A stretch of DNA of 64,000 bases from Dugong dugon (GCA_030035585.1 CM057480.1:4829001-4893000), one strand, 5' to 3'. Shown: positions 43,263 to 55,383, numbered from the stretch's first letter. Numbers and translations: made by a program. The notes: a model not told the origin generated them from the sequence alone.

Positions 43263-43574
43263 AGTAAGGGGAATCTCAAATCCCTTGCGCCAGAAGGTCA
43301 AACTCATTCGGTTCTCACATCTGCGAGAAGGTAGATGGGATGAGGATGGGAAGTAAGAGACAGAGAAAGAGAAGGAGTTGAAATGGCAGTAAGAAGGTTC
43401 TAAAATACAGAAAGGAGAAGATCACCGAAGCAAATAAACCAGTTTGAGCTTTTACACCACACAGAAATAGGCAAGATATGATTGTTGGCACCAGTAGTAT
43501 ACAATTGCAGGCACTTTTAGGCAGGGCTCAGAAAGGATTAATGTTTCTAATTCTGTTATATCTTGTTTGCAATT

Positions 43575-43640
43575 GTATCCGTCCACAGCATACAGTACGG
43601 TGCCTGGAATACATTAGGCAGTCAGTAAATGTTTTTGGGA
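43575..43640 (+). repeat. L2/MIR tail relic
   Basis: CAGCATACAGTACGGTGCCTGG, ATTAGGCAGTCAGTAAATG fits the shared L2/MIR end. Confidence 0.5.
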
Positions 43641-44316
43641 TGTCATTGACCCCATTGCACTTACGGAGTCTAACAGAAGCACCAGAATCTGTTGGCAGGC
43701 AGGGAGTTCTGTAACCTTGGCCATAATGTTGCATCAGGCCTTTCTGTGATTTCTCTCTGGAGATACGGGCAGGTCCCAGGTCTCCAAGCTTCGAGCTTCC
43801 TTCCCCGAGGAATGGAGATCGTACTGCATGTCAGTGTACTCAGTTCTGTTTTGTTTTGATTAATTAAGCAATGCAAACAACAAACCTCTAAGTTCCTTCT
43901 CTAAGAAATCATTGAAATTATAGGAATGTATCTGTGAAATATTCCATCTCTAACGCCTCAGCTTTGACAAGCAGTAGACAAGTAAAGACAATGGGGGTGA
44001 TATGTTTGCACGAGAGAAGTCAGACATGATGGACCGAATGGCATTCAGTGGCCTTCGTCATGTTCCAGATTTTGACATCATTCTTCGCCTCCCTTATATC
44101 CATTCTCTACCTTTTCTGCCAGGTGGTGAAGGCTGGCCCCTTACATCACCAGGGTTCCCTTCTCTCTGGGTTTTGACTGAGATCAATCAATGAGCAGCCT
44201 CAGAGGAGTCTGGGAGCAGAGAGAGGTCAAGGTACTTATTTTCTAGTTCTCTTCATGTCTCAGAGCCTTGAAGGAACTGTGGTCCTCTAGAATGACATTT
44301 ATGTCAAAACCAAAAA
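43641..44316. other. No feature seen
   Basis: No recognisable gene or repeat (43263-43574 likewise). Confidence 0.45.
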
Positions 44317-44467
44317 CAAATCCATTGCTGTCAAGTCAATTCCAACTCATAGCAACCACACAGGACAGAGTAGAACTGCCCACTGGGTTTCTAAGGAGCA
44401 GCTGGTGGACTGGAACTGCCGACCTTTTGGTTAGCAGCCGAGCTCTTTGACCACTGCACCACCAGGG
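44317..44467 (-). mobile_element. AfroSINE-type SINE, short form
   Basis: AAATCCATTGCTGTCAAGTC, GACCTTTTGGTTAGCAGCC, CACTGCACCACCAGGGC, then a G tract at 44468-44478. Confidence 0.88.
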
Positions 44468-44478
44468 CGGGGGGGGGG

Positions 44479-45399
44479 TCTCAATTTCTCAACTCCAACT
44501 CTCACCAGACGTCCTTTCCTCTCCTTGTCCTTCAGACCTGTGGGTGGGAACAGCTTCCTATGCTTGCTAGTCCCTGGGAGCTTCAGCATCTCTTGTGGTC
44601 CTCAACCTCATCTCTACAAATAGTCACTTAGTTATTATTTTTCAAAATCTTTCTGTTTTATACTGAGACCTTGTCAGATATATGAAGTTCTTAACTTGAA
44701 AACAGACCCATAGATGATCTCTCAGTTTGATCTCAGTACTTGGAGTTGATGGTGCTAATCATTCCTATCACAGGTGGAGAGGGATGAAGGGAAAGAAATC
44801 ACATGTAACAGAGGTATTTCCAACCAATGACTGTGTGATAGGGCTGGGGGTCAAGGAAGTTGAACTCAGCATCAGAACAGGCAACATCAGTGCAATACAT
44901 TGTTAACCTAGTTTTAACCTTGTATCCTGGATCTAACAACTGTGTTTTGGCCTGTGATTTGAGCCAGGTCCCAATCTTGTTGCCCAGTTTAAGTCCCTGG
45001 TTTTGCCACATATCTCTGTCAATCTGTGCATGTCCTACTCCTATTTCCCATTGCAACAAGCTACCCACCCGATATTTGGGGCATGTGGATACCTTCTACC
45101 CAACTTTCCTGAGGTCCAGGATGCATAACTCTTTGTGGATCACACTTTCTGCTGTCTGCTCCTCACCTTCCTCCCTCACATCCAGAGTCATCCTCACTCT
45201 GGAACCTTATCTGAGTCTATTTGCACACCTAGACCTTAGGAAAACTCCTCCAAACCCAGCCAGGTCACAAGATGTCTTTGCTAGTCCTCCAGAAGATGCA
45301 CTGAATTTCCCATCCTTTTAGACTTAATCTTTTGTACATCGCCCATGACAGAAGCTGTCACTGACAGACTCTCAAGGGTTTGAAATAATCTTACTGCAG
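44479..45399. other. No classifiable feature; 153-codon ORF rejected
   Basis: The 153-codon frame at 44860-45321 (+) gives a Ser/Leu/Pro-rich chain with no family resemblance and is opposed by an ORF on the other strand. It lies just upstream of the exon candidate at 45400 but is in no visible splice relation to it. Confidence 0.35.
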
Positions 45400-45594
45400 C
45401 AATGCCTGTCACCCAAAAAGCAAGGAAAGAAATCGTTCTAAGCCGTGTTTCACCTAAGAAAAGACTTCCTACCATTGCAATTCCAGCATCCAAAGGAAAT
45501 GAGGACAGGCAACAGTCCTCTGGAAGCAGCTGTTACATGACATTTGCTGACCAAAATCTGATTTCTTCTCCTCTTGAAATACTGCAGTTTAAAG
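45400..45594 (+). other. Candidate internal coding exon of an unrecognised gene
   Basis: A 195 bp segment bounded by acceptor-like TTACTGCAG| (ending 45399) and donor-like AAAG|GTAGGT (from 45595). Length is a multiple of three and both junctions would be phase 1, so it is a symmetric exon. The frame (ATG at 45402 is internal or chance) is open throughout; its product is basic then mixed, for example KARKEIVLSRVSPKKRLP, SSGSSCYMTFADQNLISS, PLEILQFK. The composition is protein-like and unlike neighbouring chance ORFs. Against it: the pyrimidine tract before the acceptor is poor and I recognise no protein. No partner exon could be named in the window. Confidence 0.35.
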
Positions 45595-45885
45595 GTAGGT
45601 TAAATGAACATTTGTATTCAGAACACTCCAGAGAGTTTAAACCATTTTCATAGTGCATAGAATTTAATGAATCTTTAGATATTAATAATGTTATTTGCTG
45701 CTCCTTATTGTCCCATGCATGAAATGTTTCCTGGGAAATGGACCTTAAAAGTAGGACAAATAAAGATTTGGGTTCTCAAATGAAACAAACAGCATCTGTG
45801 CCTCCTAGAAAATAATTGCTTTTATAGTCATATAGTAGCATACGAGGGTCTAAAATGAGGCAAAAACAGACTATAAGCAAAAAAC

Positions 45886-46024
45886 CAAAACTGTTGCCAT
45901 TGAGTCGATTCCGACTCCTAGTGACCCTATATGACAGAGTAGAACTGCCCCATAGGGTTTCCAAGGAGCAGCTGGTGGATCCAAACTGCTGAACTTTTGG
46001 TTAGCAGCCTGAGCTCTTAACCAC
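45886..46024 (-). mobile_element. AfroSINE-type SINE, short form, 5'-truncated
   Basis: CTGTTGCCATTGAGTCG, GACCCTATATGACAGAG, GAACTTTTGGTTAGCAGCC; the CCACCAGGGCTCC end is lost. Confidence 0.87.
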
Positions 46025-46189
46025 AGACTACAGACTCATAAAATTGAGTCTCTCAAGCTAGGGAGGAGGTCCCTCAAGTTTCAGAAGAGAGCGTCGCTGA
46101 GATGGAACACTGAGAGGAAATGGGCCGGTGAGGAAGTGGGGTGGGTGGAGTGAGAAGGAGGATGGCAGGTGTTTTGGTGAGTCCTCCAT

Positions 46190-46370
46190 CAGGTATATTT
46201 ACATTTTCCTACTGGGGACCTCACATGCTTTTTCTCATTGAATTCTCACAATGACTCCATGTGGTAGGAATGACGCACCTCAACGAAAGAGGAAATGAAG
46301 ACTCTGGGTATGAAATAAACGGCCCGACCTCACACCATCACTGTCAGAAGTAGAATTTAAGACGGGGCCT
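46190..46370 (-). repeat. MIR-type SINE relic
   Basis: CATTGAATTCTCACAATGAC, GTGGTAGGAATGACGCACC, AAAGAGGAAATGAAGACTC, CCCGACCTCACACC. Confidence 0.62.
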
Positions 46371-46778
46371 CTGGTAGATTGCATCACAGACCCCAATTCT
46401 TCATTCTCTCTGTATCCACATCTTTTGCCATTTAATTTTGCAGTGTTCTCCCACTGTGGGGGCAGGATATACAGCCTTAGGGCTCACCCATGTGACTTCA
46501 GTGGGCCAAGAGAATACAATGGAAGTGATAGTGTGTCAGTTCTGAGCCTGGCCTCAAGAGGCTTGTGCGTTTCCACCTGTGCTGTGGAGTCTCCGCCATC
46601 ACCATGAAAAAGAACATGCCTGGGCTAGCCCACTGTGCCCCAGAGGAGGAGGAGAGACATGTGAGCAGACAGAGTCCAAGCCTGGCCTAGATCTCCAGAT
46701 GACTGCAGACATCCATCCAAGACCAGTCAAGCCCAGATCGGTTGAACTCCACAGTCTTGTTTATCGTTGAATGACACG

Positions 46779-47290
46779 TGTCACAGATTGAATTGTGCCC
46801 CCCAAAAATACCTGTCAACTTGGCTAGGCCATGTTTCCTAGTATCGTGTGGTTGTCCACCATTTTGTCATCTGATGTGATTTTCCTACGTGTTGTAAATC
46901 CTACCTCTATGATGTTAATGAGGCAGGATTTGAGGCAGCTATGTTAATAAGGCAGGACTCAGTCTACAAGATTAGGCTGTCTTAAGTCAATCTCTTTTGA
47001 GATATAAAAGAGAGAAGCGAACAGAGAGACAGGGAGACATCATACCTCTAAGAAAGCAGTGCCAGGAGGAGAGCTCATCCTTTGGTTCCTGCGCTGAGAA
47101 GCTCCTAGATCAGGGGAAGATTGATGACAAGGACTTTCTCCCAGAGCTGACAGAGAGAGAAAGCACTTCCCTGGAGCTGGTGCCCTGAATTCAGACTTCT
47201 AGCCTCCTAGACTGTGAGAGAATAACTTCTGTTTGTTGAAGTCATCCAGTTGTGGTATTTTTGTTACAGCAGCACTAGATAACTAAGACA
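46779..47290 (+). mobile_element. Solo LTR, MaLR (MLT1-like) family
   Basis: Starts TGTCACAGATTGAATTGTGCCC and ends GTTACAGCAGCACTAGATAACTAAGACA, the standard MaLR ends; the part before the end (CTCCTAGACTGTGAGAGAATAACTTCTG) carries the usual polyadenylation region. Same family as the inverted copy at 56303-56709. No internal retroviral sequence follows. A five-base target duplication is not evident. Confidence 0.78.
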
Positions 47291-47403
47291 GCACTGAAGT
47301 TGTATGCACCAAAAGCTAACTGATGCATTACCTTGGCACTAGACAACTAGCTTTCAAAAAGAGGTTTATAAAGGAAGCCTGTTCACCAGATCGATGTTTA
47401 CTA

Positions 47404-47563
47404 ACCAAACCAAACCCATTGCCATCAAGTCATTTCCGACTCATAGTGACTCTACAGGACAGAGTAGAACTCCCCCATATGGTTCCCAAGGAGAGGCTGG
47501 TGGATTCAACTGCCCACCTTTGGGTAAGCAGCCGAGCTCTTAACCACTGCACCACCAGGGCTC
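47404..47563 (-). mobile_element. AfroSINE-type SINE, short form
   Basis: AACCAAACCAAACCCATTGCC tail, GGTGGATTCAACTGCCC, CACCTTTGGGTAAGCAGCC, GCACCACCAGGGCTCC. Confidence 0.9.
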
Positions 47564-48054
47564 CAAAGATGCCTAAAATGGGAAGCAGAAAAAAGTAAGC
47601 ACTCGCACAGGTTAATGTTATGGTTCTAACCAAAGGTGGCTTTATTCCTAGCCACCTGGTGAGATGTAGCCAACCACGACTCCTTCCTTGCATGTCAATC
47701 CAACAGACAGCATTCGGAACCTTCAGCACAAGAGGCGGCTGGAGAAGGGGTCATGTCTACTTCTCATCTCCTAGAAGTGAAAACTCTTTCTAGGGATTGC
47801 ATGAAGCTATGTTGGTAAGCCTCCGATAGTTCACTCTGCCCCAGGTGACTTCATGACAAAAGTCTAGCTTCTGACTATATTAACTGTGCTCTTGATTCAG
47901 CTGTGTTGGTGAACCCATATAATCTAGGTTTGAGATGTATCTGTAGTTACTTATGTAAATTTAGTAGCTTGATGGCTCACCTACAGGCATTTTCATCATC
48001 TTTACAATCTCTCATCTTGAAGAAAACCAATAAATTTGCTTGTGAGAGAAAGAA
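47564..48054. other. No feature seen
   Basis: No recognisable gene or repeat. Confidence 0.45.
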
Positions 48055-48265
48055 TGTAGAATAGTGGTAAAGATCACAGACCTCAGAACTAAGAAGGAGA
48101 CATAACACTGCCTCGAGCTGTGTGACTCTGGGCAAAGCACTTTACTCTAGACCTAAACTTCCGGATCCGTAAAATGGAGGTAATAGTACCTTGCCTCATC
48201 TCACAGGAAACAACATAAAGAAAGCAATTAGCACAATCCTGACTCACAGTAAGGTCTCAGTGAGT
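48055..48265 (+). repeat. MIR-type SINE relic
   Basis: AGAATAGTGGTAAAGATCACAGACC, GAGCTGTGTGACTCTGGGC, CCGTAAAATGGAGGTAATAG, ATTAGCACAATCCTGACTC. Confidence 0.78.
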
Positions 48266-48499
48266 ATAGAAAAAAAGAGGGGGGACAGGGTAGGTATCTC
48301 AGAGCATGGACAGTTAGCAATCTGGGCCCTCCACAAGAGGTGTCCCCTGCTGCCAACTGAGTCCATGATTCTTTTGGTTCTGAGAGTTCTTTATTCACAC
48401 TAAAATCCCAGCCAACTTTCTTCTGTCACCCACGCTTGTCCACCTCCCAAATTACCATAGAGACTCCTATGCTTAGAACACGTAAACGTCATTAAATGT

Positions 48500-48695
48500 T
48501 GTTGCTGTTGTTGTTAGGTGCTGTTGAATCGGATCCGGTTCACAGCGACCCTAGGTAGAACAGAACCATATGCTGCCTGGTCCTGCGCCATCCTCACAAT
48601 CGTTTTTATGCTTGAGCCCATTGTTGCGGCCGCTGTGTCAATCCATCTTGTCGAGGGTCTTCCTCTTTTTCACTGACCCTCTACTGTACCAAGCA
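48500..48695 (-). mobile_element. RTE/BovB-type LINE, 3' end, with 11 bp target duplication
   Basis: TTGTTGTTAGGTGCTGTTG, TTGAGCCCATTGTTGCGGCC, GAGGGTCTTCCTCTTTTTC. Exact flanks TCATTAAATGT at 48489-48499 and 48696-48706 show an independent, heavily 5'-truncated insertion. Confidence 0.93.
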
Positions 48696-48736
48696 TCATT
48701 AAATGTGGATTCAGCATATTTAGGATACAATGCATA

Positions 48737-48772
48737 TGTTATATATATATATATACATATGTATATAATAAG
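48737..48772. repeat. TA-rich microsatellite
   Basis: TTATATATATATATATACAT and following ATGTATATAATA. Confidence 0.9.
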
Positions 48773-50341
48773 TCTGCATTTCACAAAGAGATTACATTTA
48801 TATTTTGATTATTTTAAGTTCCAGTTTTCTTTGGTGGCAAAGCTTCTATTAAAACATTTTCATAAATTCTCTTAGCTATATGTGCCCTCTTTATCTCTCT
48901 CCCCACTCTCCACTTCTGTGTCTTTACTTCTCTCTCTCTCTTTCACATAACCATACAGTAAAGTCACCGAGAATCTGAAATTTTATAAAACTGACATCCA
49001 ATTCCACTACAGGTTACAAGGAAACAAATGCCTCTATACACGTAATATTTTTCATTTAAAGCTATAAGCTGAAACACAGTTTAATAACCACGAAATTGAG
49101 AGAAGTCAATGCCCAACACTTGCTCACATCACAAGGCTAGCTCGTTCATCATTTCTGGCCCCTCACATCAGGGAAGCAGTTAGTTATAAGGAAGATACAC
49201 AAGCGCTAAGCGAAGACCCAGGTGAAAAGAGTTAATAAATTCATTTCATTTAGCAGATTTCCAGCTGGTGGATCCGTTTTAATGGGTAGAGGGAAGTGAG
49301 AGGAAAGTCAGGCTGAGTGACTCATCAGATCCCACAACGTGGGAGAATTAGATTTAAGTGAAAAAGGATGTTTCCTAGGAAACTACATGATCTGCTTGTG
49401 GAACATCAAACAAGTGCAATTTCCTAACAACAACCATGACTAAACTGATCTACCGCAGACAGCTTTATCAGTAGGGGGGAGATTAGATGCCTTTTGTGCT
49501 TTCTCAGTTACTATCATCAAATTGTCTATTATGTGACTGCTTCAGTTGCTGCATTTCTGACCTTCTGTGAGGACAGGTATGGTGCTTGCTATTATGTAAT
49601 TGGAAAGCGGTTTTCCCTCTTCCCCCTCTCTCCGCCATCCCCTCCCCCAACCTCTGCGACACATACTTCTTCACTGGCCCTTTCTAACTTCAGTAGCAGC
49701 TTCTAACACTGTCTTTGCAGCAAACCACAAGAGTCAGCCATTAGAGTCACTAAAAATAGCCTTTCAGCTTTAGTCATCAAGGGATCTAAATTCGCTTACT
49801 CTTTTAAACCATGGCAGTGAAGAATCTGTAACTCACACTAACAGGGCAAGGAGGTTGCTGTGGATTAGAAAACAGTCTGAAAATAAGTAAAAAACATTAA
49901 AAAAAAAATAGTTGTTTTGTTTTTTTTTTAACCACTGAACATACAGGGTATTTAACTCAAATCTGTTGACAATACAGAGTCTATTTAGAAATTTAGTTAA
50001 GAAGGGGTTTATAATTAGCATGCTAATTGATCTGAAAGTAGACCCCTGTCTTTCAAAGAAGTGGATTATTCAGAAAAATCCAAAGATTTTCTGGAGTCAC
50101 AGATTAGAATCCTGTGGCTTGGAGAAGGGCGTCACTCCCCCACAGAACACACCTCACCACACCTCTGCTGATCTTTGCCTCACGTATGATAACAATTGTC
50201 ACTGTGCTAACAGCAACAGCTAATATTTAACCCACTTACTCAGTCAACCAAAACTGATTTAGCAGATGGTATATGTAGGACCCTGTTCTAATTGTTGGTG
50301 CATAAGACAAGTGAGACTCCCTATTCCCAAAAGTTTACCCA
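48773..50341. other. No gene seen
   Basis: CT-rich run at 48893-48945, A and T tracts at 49899-49930; no recognisable gene or repeat. Confidence 0.42.
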
Positions 50342-50580
50342 GATCACGTTGAACACGTCATCAGGAAAGACCAGTTGCTAGAAAAGGACATCCCGTCTGA
50401 TAAAGTAGAAAGTCAGCAAAAATGCGAGAAACCCTCAGTGAGATGGACTGACACAACAGCCACATCAATGAACTCCCATTTACCAACAGCCATGAAGATG
50501 GTGCAGGACTGGTCTACCACCTTTCGTTCTGTTACACATACGGTCTCCTGAGCTGGGGCTGGCTTGATGGCAACTAACAA
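50342..50580 (+). mobile_element. RTE/BovB-type LINE, old 3' fragment
   Basis: CACGTCATCAGGAAAGACCAG, AGTGAGATGGACTGACAC, GATGGTGCAGGACTGG, TTTCGTTCTGTTACACATACGG, GATGGCAACTAACAAG. More diverged than the other copies. Confidence 0.78.
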
Positions 50581-50673
50581 GAAGGAAAGAGACAAGATAA
50601 AAATTCAACAAACATGTTAATTTCAGATAGTGATAGATCTACAAAGAAAAGAAAGCGGGGTAATCTGATAGAA

Positions 50674-50867
50674 AGGAGTCCTGGTGGTACAATGTTTAAG
50701 CGCTCATCTGTTAACCTAAAGGTTGGTAGTTCTAACCTGTCAGTGACTCCACGAGAGAAAAGATCTGCTCCTGTAAAGATCACCGCCTAGAAAACCTGAT
50801 GGAGCAGCTCTGCTCGGTCGTACAGGGTCAGAATCGACCTGACGGAATCGACCTGATGGCACACAAC
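50674..50867 (+). mobile_element. AfroSINE-type SINE, long form, with short internal duplication
   Basis: GGAGTCCTGGTGGTACAATG, CCTAAAGGTTGGTAG, GATCTGCTCCTGTAAAGATC, CAGAATCGACCTGACGGAATCGACCTGATGG: AATCGACCTGAYGG is present twice near 50831-50858. Confidence 0.8.
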
Positions 50868-50916
50868 AAGGATCTGAGAGAATGTTTGGAGTAGCAGTTT
50901 ACTTTAGATCTATGCT

Positions 50917-51190
50917 TCTCGAACCATCTGTGGTCTGTGGAGAGAACCCGCTATTTTTCCCCCAAGCCGTCATGGGCCAACACTTTTGTAAAATACAATA
51001 TAAATAAATTACCAGAAAAAAAAATAAAATACAAGCCCCAATTTTTGTTGCTATCACATTCAAGAGACATAAAAGTACTATGTCAAATTTCTGTAAAATT
51101 TTTAAATGCTTACTCTGATTTACTGTTTTTATCTCATCAGAGACCAGTAACGGGACAGATCACAGAGAACACTGCCCTCAGACCATATTT
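50917..51190. repeat. Unassigned old dispersed repeat
   Basis: CTTCTCGAACCATCTGTGGTC, ACACTTTTGTAAAATACAATA, TTTAAATGCTTACTCTG, CCAGTAACGGGACAGATCAC; parts recur at about 4420-4475 plus 4706-4860. Family not assigned. Confidence 0.45.
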
Positions 51191-51329
51191 TGTATAAGTA
51201 CAGATGGGCTGGCCAGAAAACCTTCTCTGGAATTCCTATTTGGAGTTCTGAGCACATATTCTCATATAGGAGATTATACCGTTAGCCAGTACATAGCAGG
51301 CTCTTAGAAAATGTTAATTATTAATGGTG

Positions 51330-51534
51330 TAGTTGTTACTGTGTGCCATTGAGTCAGTTTCGACTCATATAGATTCCATGTGACAGAGCAGAACTGCAGC
51401 ATAGGCTTTTTCTGGCTATAATATTTATGGGAGCACATCACCAGGTCTTTCTCCCACGGAGCTACTGGGTGGGTTCAAACTGCTAACCTTTCTATTAGCA
51501 GCTGAGGGCTTAACCATTGCACCACCTGGGCTCC
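51330..51534 (-). mobile_element. AfroSINE-type SINE, long form
   Basis: TAGTTGTTACTGTGTGCC, GATTCCATGTGACAGAGC, CACCAGGTCTTTCTCCCACGG, CTTAACCATTGCACCACCTGGG. Confidence 0.82.
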
Positions 51535-52230
51535 TTTCCATTTCATTTTTTTGAAGCTATTGAACTATGTAAATGTATTACAAAGATAAAAAGCTGACAT
51601 TCTCAATACTGTTGGTAATTAAGTTCATTAAAAGTCCATTAGTCATACGGGAAATAGTGTCATGGCGTGTCTACAGAATGGGAAGAAGTGATTTTTTGCT
51701 CTCTTCCCTTCACCAGTGTGTGGAAGATCCAGAACAAAGCCTATTCCAATGGGCAGGTGCCTGGACAAGACCCAGGCACTGCGTACATAATGCAAAAGCT
51801 TTGACTTGGAGTTTAAGGAGATAGGGGTTAGATAGGTGCAGTGGTCCAGAGAAGGCCCATCTCTGATTTTATTTACTCATTTATAGATTCCTCTTATTTC
51901 ACAACTCTTCTTTTGCTGCCCACCACAAGTCTGTTTTAATGTGGCTGGTGTATATTCTTTTATTTATACATCTTAATTTACATAAATGGCATTTTCTTAT
52001 AGATCTCATTTTGTTTCTTTCTTGTTTTCCCCTCAGCACCCTGTTTTAAAATCTAACTATGATGTCGTATGTACAGCTAATACCTTACTGCCAAGTCTGT
52101 GAATCCACCATAATTTCCTTAACCAGTATCTCAGAAATAGACCTAGAACCAACCTGAAAACACCGCACAGATCAACCTCATCTACATATACCCTACAGTC
52201 CTTTGTGAGACTATCACAGAGATATATATA
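51535..52230. other. No feature seen
   Basis: No recognisable gene or repeat. Confidence 0.42.
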
Positions 52231-53000
52231 TTCTCAGATACTCAGGAGCAAAAGGGCTGGGTCATAGGTTGGTTGAACATCCATATTTTATATATATCTT
52301 TTATTCTCTTTGTGGGATTTGAGATCTTTTATTTGCCTCCAGCATTCTGGAAATTTGTGATGATGTTACTTAAAATGAGTGATGTTTCATTCATTGTTCT
52401 AGATACAGTTGAGGTACTTTCAATCTGAACAGTTTTATCCTTTAATTCAGGGAGATTTTCTTGAATCATTTCTTTGTTCTCTCTCTTGAAACTCCTGTTT
52501 TTCAGATATTAAACTTCCTGGACTGTTCTCTAATTTTTAAAATCATTTCCCTTCTATGTCCCTTTTTTATTCTTTTCATTTTTGGAGTTTTATTTCCTCT
52601 TTCAATCCTTCTAATTTCTATCATATTTTTAATTTCCAAGAGTTTATAAATTTGTTGTCTTTAATCTGAATGTTTTTCTTTAGCTTCTATTTTTGTTTCA
52701 CGGGTACAACGGCCTCTACATTTTCTCTAAGGATATTCATTTATTTATGTACTTTTATGCTCCTTTCTATCTTCTGCATTGTCTCTATTGCCTCTGAACT
52801 GCTTTTTTGTTTGTGTTTTTTCATTGCGTGTTTTGGTCTCTGTGGGGCTTTCCTCACTTGTGAGGGGATCCACGACTTAACCCATGGCTTTTCCAAATGT
52901 AGATTCACTGGAGAGCAGCTTGGCTTCTCCAATTTGGGGGAAACACCCCAACTTTCCATAACTGTTATGTATTCTTTATTGGTTATATTAGGTTCTCCAG
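52231..53000 (-). repeat. Probable old LINE (L1/HAL1-like) relic
   Basis: TTTATTTGCCTCCAGCATTC, GGGAGATTTTCTTGAATCATTTC, CTCTTGAAACTCCTGTTTTTC, CCTGGACTGTTCTCTAATTTT and CATATTTTTAATTTCCAAGAG read as the reverse of an old ORF1-like LINE segment common in mammals. I cannot name the family. The 162-codon ORF 52670-53158 lies largely in it and has a Phe/Cys/Leu-rich product; I do not treat it as a gene. Confidence 0.4.
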
Positions 53001-53159
53001 GTAGGAATCCTTTGTGGATGGGGGTGGGTATAAGATTGCTTGCCAGCATTTTCTTACTTCACTTCATCCCCATGATTTCCTGCTGTGCCTTTATATGCCA
53101 GTGTGTGTTCAGTTGTCCAAGTCCAGAGTCCCTCTCCTTCAAGCTTTCTACCAAGTAAA

Positions 53160-54019
53160 TCTCCAGCTTTCTGTTGGGATAGAGGAGTGGCAGTTGTGCA
53201 AGATCAGGGAAAGGATCTGGGGGTGCCTGTTTCTTATACACACTTTCAATCAGTCCTCCCATTTTTAGCCCCACCTACACCTCCACTTTTGGAGGTTGTT
53301 ACAGCCTCGAATCACTACAGTGTGTGTGTGCACACGTGGCAGGGATTTGGGTCTGTGTTAGGAATCAACTGGCCTCTAGGCTTCCCACACTGTTGAATCA
53401 GGTTTCAGCTTTCCCAGGTCTAAGTCACTTATTACTTGTCTATCTGCACTCCATCTTTCTGAATTCTATAGCTCTCACTTTGCCTCCCATATTCTTTACC
53501 CTGAACTGTTTCCATTTTATTTTATCCCTTTGCTGTCATTTTTGAGAGACTTCAGAAAAGTGTAGACATGAATGCACACATTCAATCCACTTATACCCTT
53601 TAGCAGGAAAAGAAATTACAGTCTGTTTTTAAAACAGATTTTAGAGCACCTTCTTAGACACAGTTCAAGGTCAGTGTGCACCTCTCCCTCCATAGACAGT
53701 TTTTGTAAGAGGAAATGAAAATGTGGTGATGAAAAATACATGTTCCTCTTCTTCAGAACAGTACCCATGAATGAAGGAATTTTTTTCCCTTGCTATAATT
53801 CACAATAAAATTTAAACAGCTCTGAGTATTGGACACAAATGTCATAGAGTTAATATGTATTTCCAAGACAGAAAGGCAAGGTAAGATTGATAGAAATAAG
53901 AGATTTTAAGATTTTAATACCACTCTCAATGCTTGACAGATCTGTTATATGTATGTTATATAGACATATCTGTTATATATAATTATATATAATATAGTTA
54001 ATAAATTAACACTACTACT
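53160..54019. other. No gene seen; AT-rich TATATA stretch at about 53945-54000
   Basis: No recognisable gene or repeat. Confidence 0.42.
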
Positions 54020-54168
54020 TGTTGCTGTCTAGGTGATTCTAACTCACAGTGACCCTGCAGGACACAGGAGAAATGCCCCACAGGGTTTCCAAGGAGCAAC
54101 TGGTGGATTTGAACTGCTGACCTTTTGGTTAGCAGCCGACCTCTTAACCATTGTGCTACCAGGGCTCC
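54020..54168 (-). mobile_element. AfroSINE-type SINE, short form
   Basis: TGTTGCTGTCTAGGTGATTC, GACCTTTTGGTTAGCAGCCG, GCTACCAGGGCTCC. Confidence 0.88.
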
Positions 54169-54329
54169 AATAAAGTAATAGATACAGCAAACTATATGCG
54201 CCACTACCACCCTTGGATCTGGGAAAGCAGAACCTTGCTTAGGTGCCACACTTTAGAGAGCTCCTCTCTGTCCCTCTTTCAGCCATACCTGTCTCCAAAG
54301 TGCAAAGAGTCCAGAAGGTTCAACCCCAT

Positions 54330-54480
54330 GTGTTATACAGAGTAGAATTGCTCCACAGCATTTTCTTGGCTGTATTCTTAACAGAAGCAGATCATTATTC
54401 TGCTGTACTGCTAGGTGGGTTTGAACCACCAATGTTTAGGTTAGCAATGGAGAGCAAACCGTTTGCGCCACCTAGGGACC
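54330..54480 (-). mobile_element. AfroSINE-type SINE, long form, missing its 3' end
   Basis: ACAGAGTAGAATTGCTCC, GGCTGTATTCTTAACAGAAGC, GGGTTTGAACCACC, GTTTGCGCCACCTAGGGACC. Confidence 0.75.
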
Positions 54481-55154
54481 TTCTCTAGATACCTAAGACC
54501 AAGAAATTCTCAGCTCAAAAGGTCCAAGTCCACTCAGGGTCTGCACAGGCTGTTCCGCCAGCACCATCATTCAGACAGCAGGTTCTACCATTGATATACA
54601 CAAATTTAGGCCTAACTAACGTTTGGCTACTGGGAGGCTGTTTACAGGACAATGGCGTATAGAATAGGACATACTGGCTGGGGTATCCACACATGAACAA
54701 GCAACATCCCTGGTGTCGCAGGACTGAACCAGGAGAAGAAAAAGCAGTAGACCAGACGCTGGGGGTAGAGGCAACTCTCCTGTACCGCCATCTTCATGTG
54801 GAACTCTGCTATTCCAAGGATTCTAAGTTTAAACCTGGCCCTCTAGAACATTTTGAAGTCATATTTGTCAAGATAAAAATATAGAGCACTTCGGTTTTCT
54901 GCATGTTTGTTTTTTGTTTGTTTGTTCTAATTTACTGGGGTGGCTAAGTCTCCAAGCACAGGTCCCAGCTATTCCTTTCCAACTCACATCCATGCAGGCA
55001 ACCCTTCTCCTTGATTCTGAGCAAGAGAATGTGGTGGGGAAAGGAACATTCTGGAACTTACTAGTCCAAACCTTAAGAGGTCTGGCAGATTTTATTTCCT
55101 GTTGTCTGCAGTCCCAGACCACCTTCTAAGAAATCCAGGCTACCTCCCCAGAGA
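54481..55154. other. No gene seen
   Basis: Short ORFs on both strands at 54868-55129 without recognisable product. Confidence 0.42.
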
Positions 55155-55371
55155 GTTATCATGTGGAGAGAGAGGCCTCATGGAGAAACACCAAAAATCC
55201 ATCTTGAATGTTACAGCTTCAGTTGCCTTTTGACTGTAACCATATGAGAGACCCCACGTGAGACCAGCAAATGAGCCACTCAGGTGGGCCCCAGCCAAAC
55301 CACAGAAGCCTGACAGATAATAAAAAAAAAACAGTTGGTGTTTTAAGCCACTAAATTGTGGGGTTGTTTGT
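55155..55371 (+). repeat. Old interspersed repeat, 3' end
   Basis: GACTGTAACCATATGAGAGACC, CCACAGAAGCCTGACAGATAAT, GTTTTAAGCCACTAAATTGTGGGG resemble the end of an old mammalian repeat. It is the target of the two SINEs that follow and resumes at 55614 (CAGTAATAGATAACC). Confidence 0.5.
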
Positions 55372-55383
55372 TATGCAGTAATA

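Noticed and set aside
44860..45321. 153-codon plus ORF
   Set aside because: Low-information Ser/Leu/Pro composition, opposed by an ORF on the other strand, no splice context.
52670..53158. 162-codon plus ORF with Phe/Leu/Cys-rich product resembling membrane segments
   Set aside because: T-rich antisense of an old LINE-like relic gives Phe/Leu-rich frames; no start context, homolog or topology pattern.
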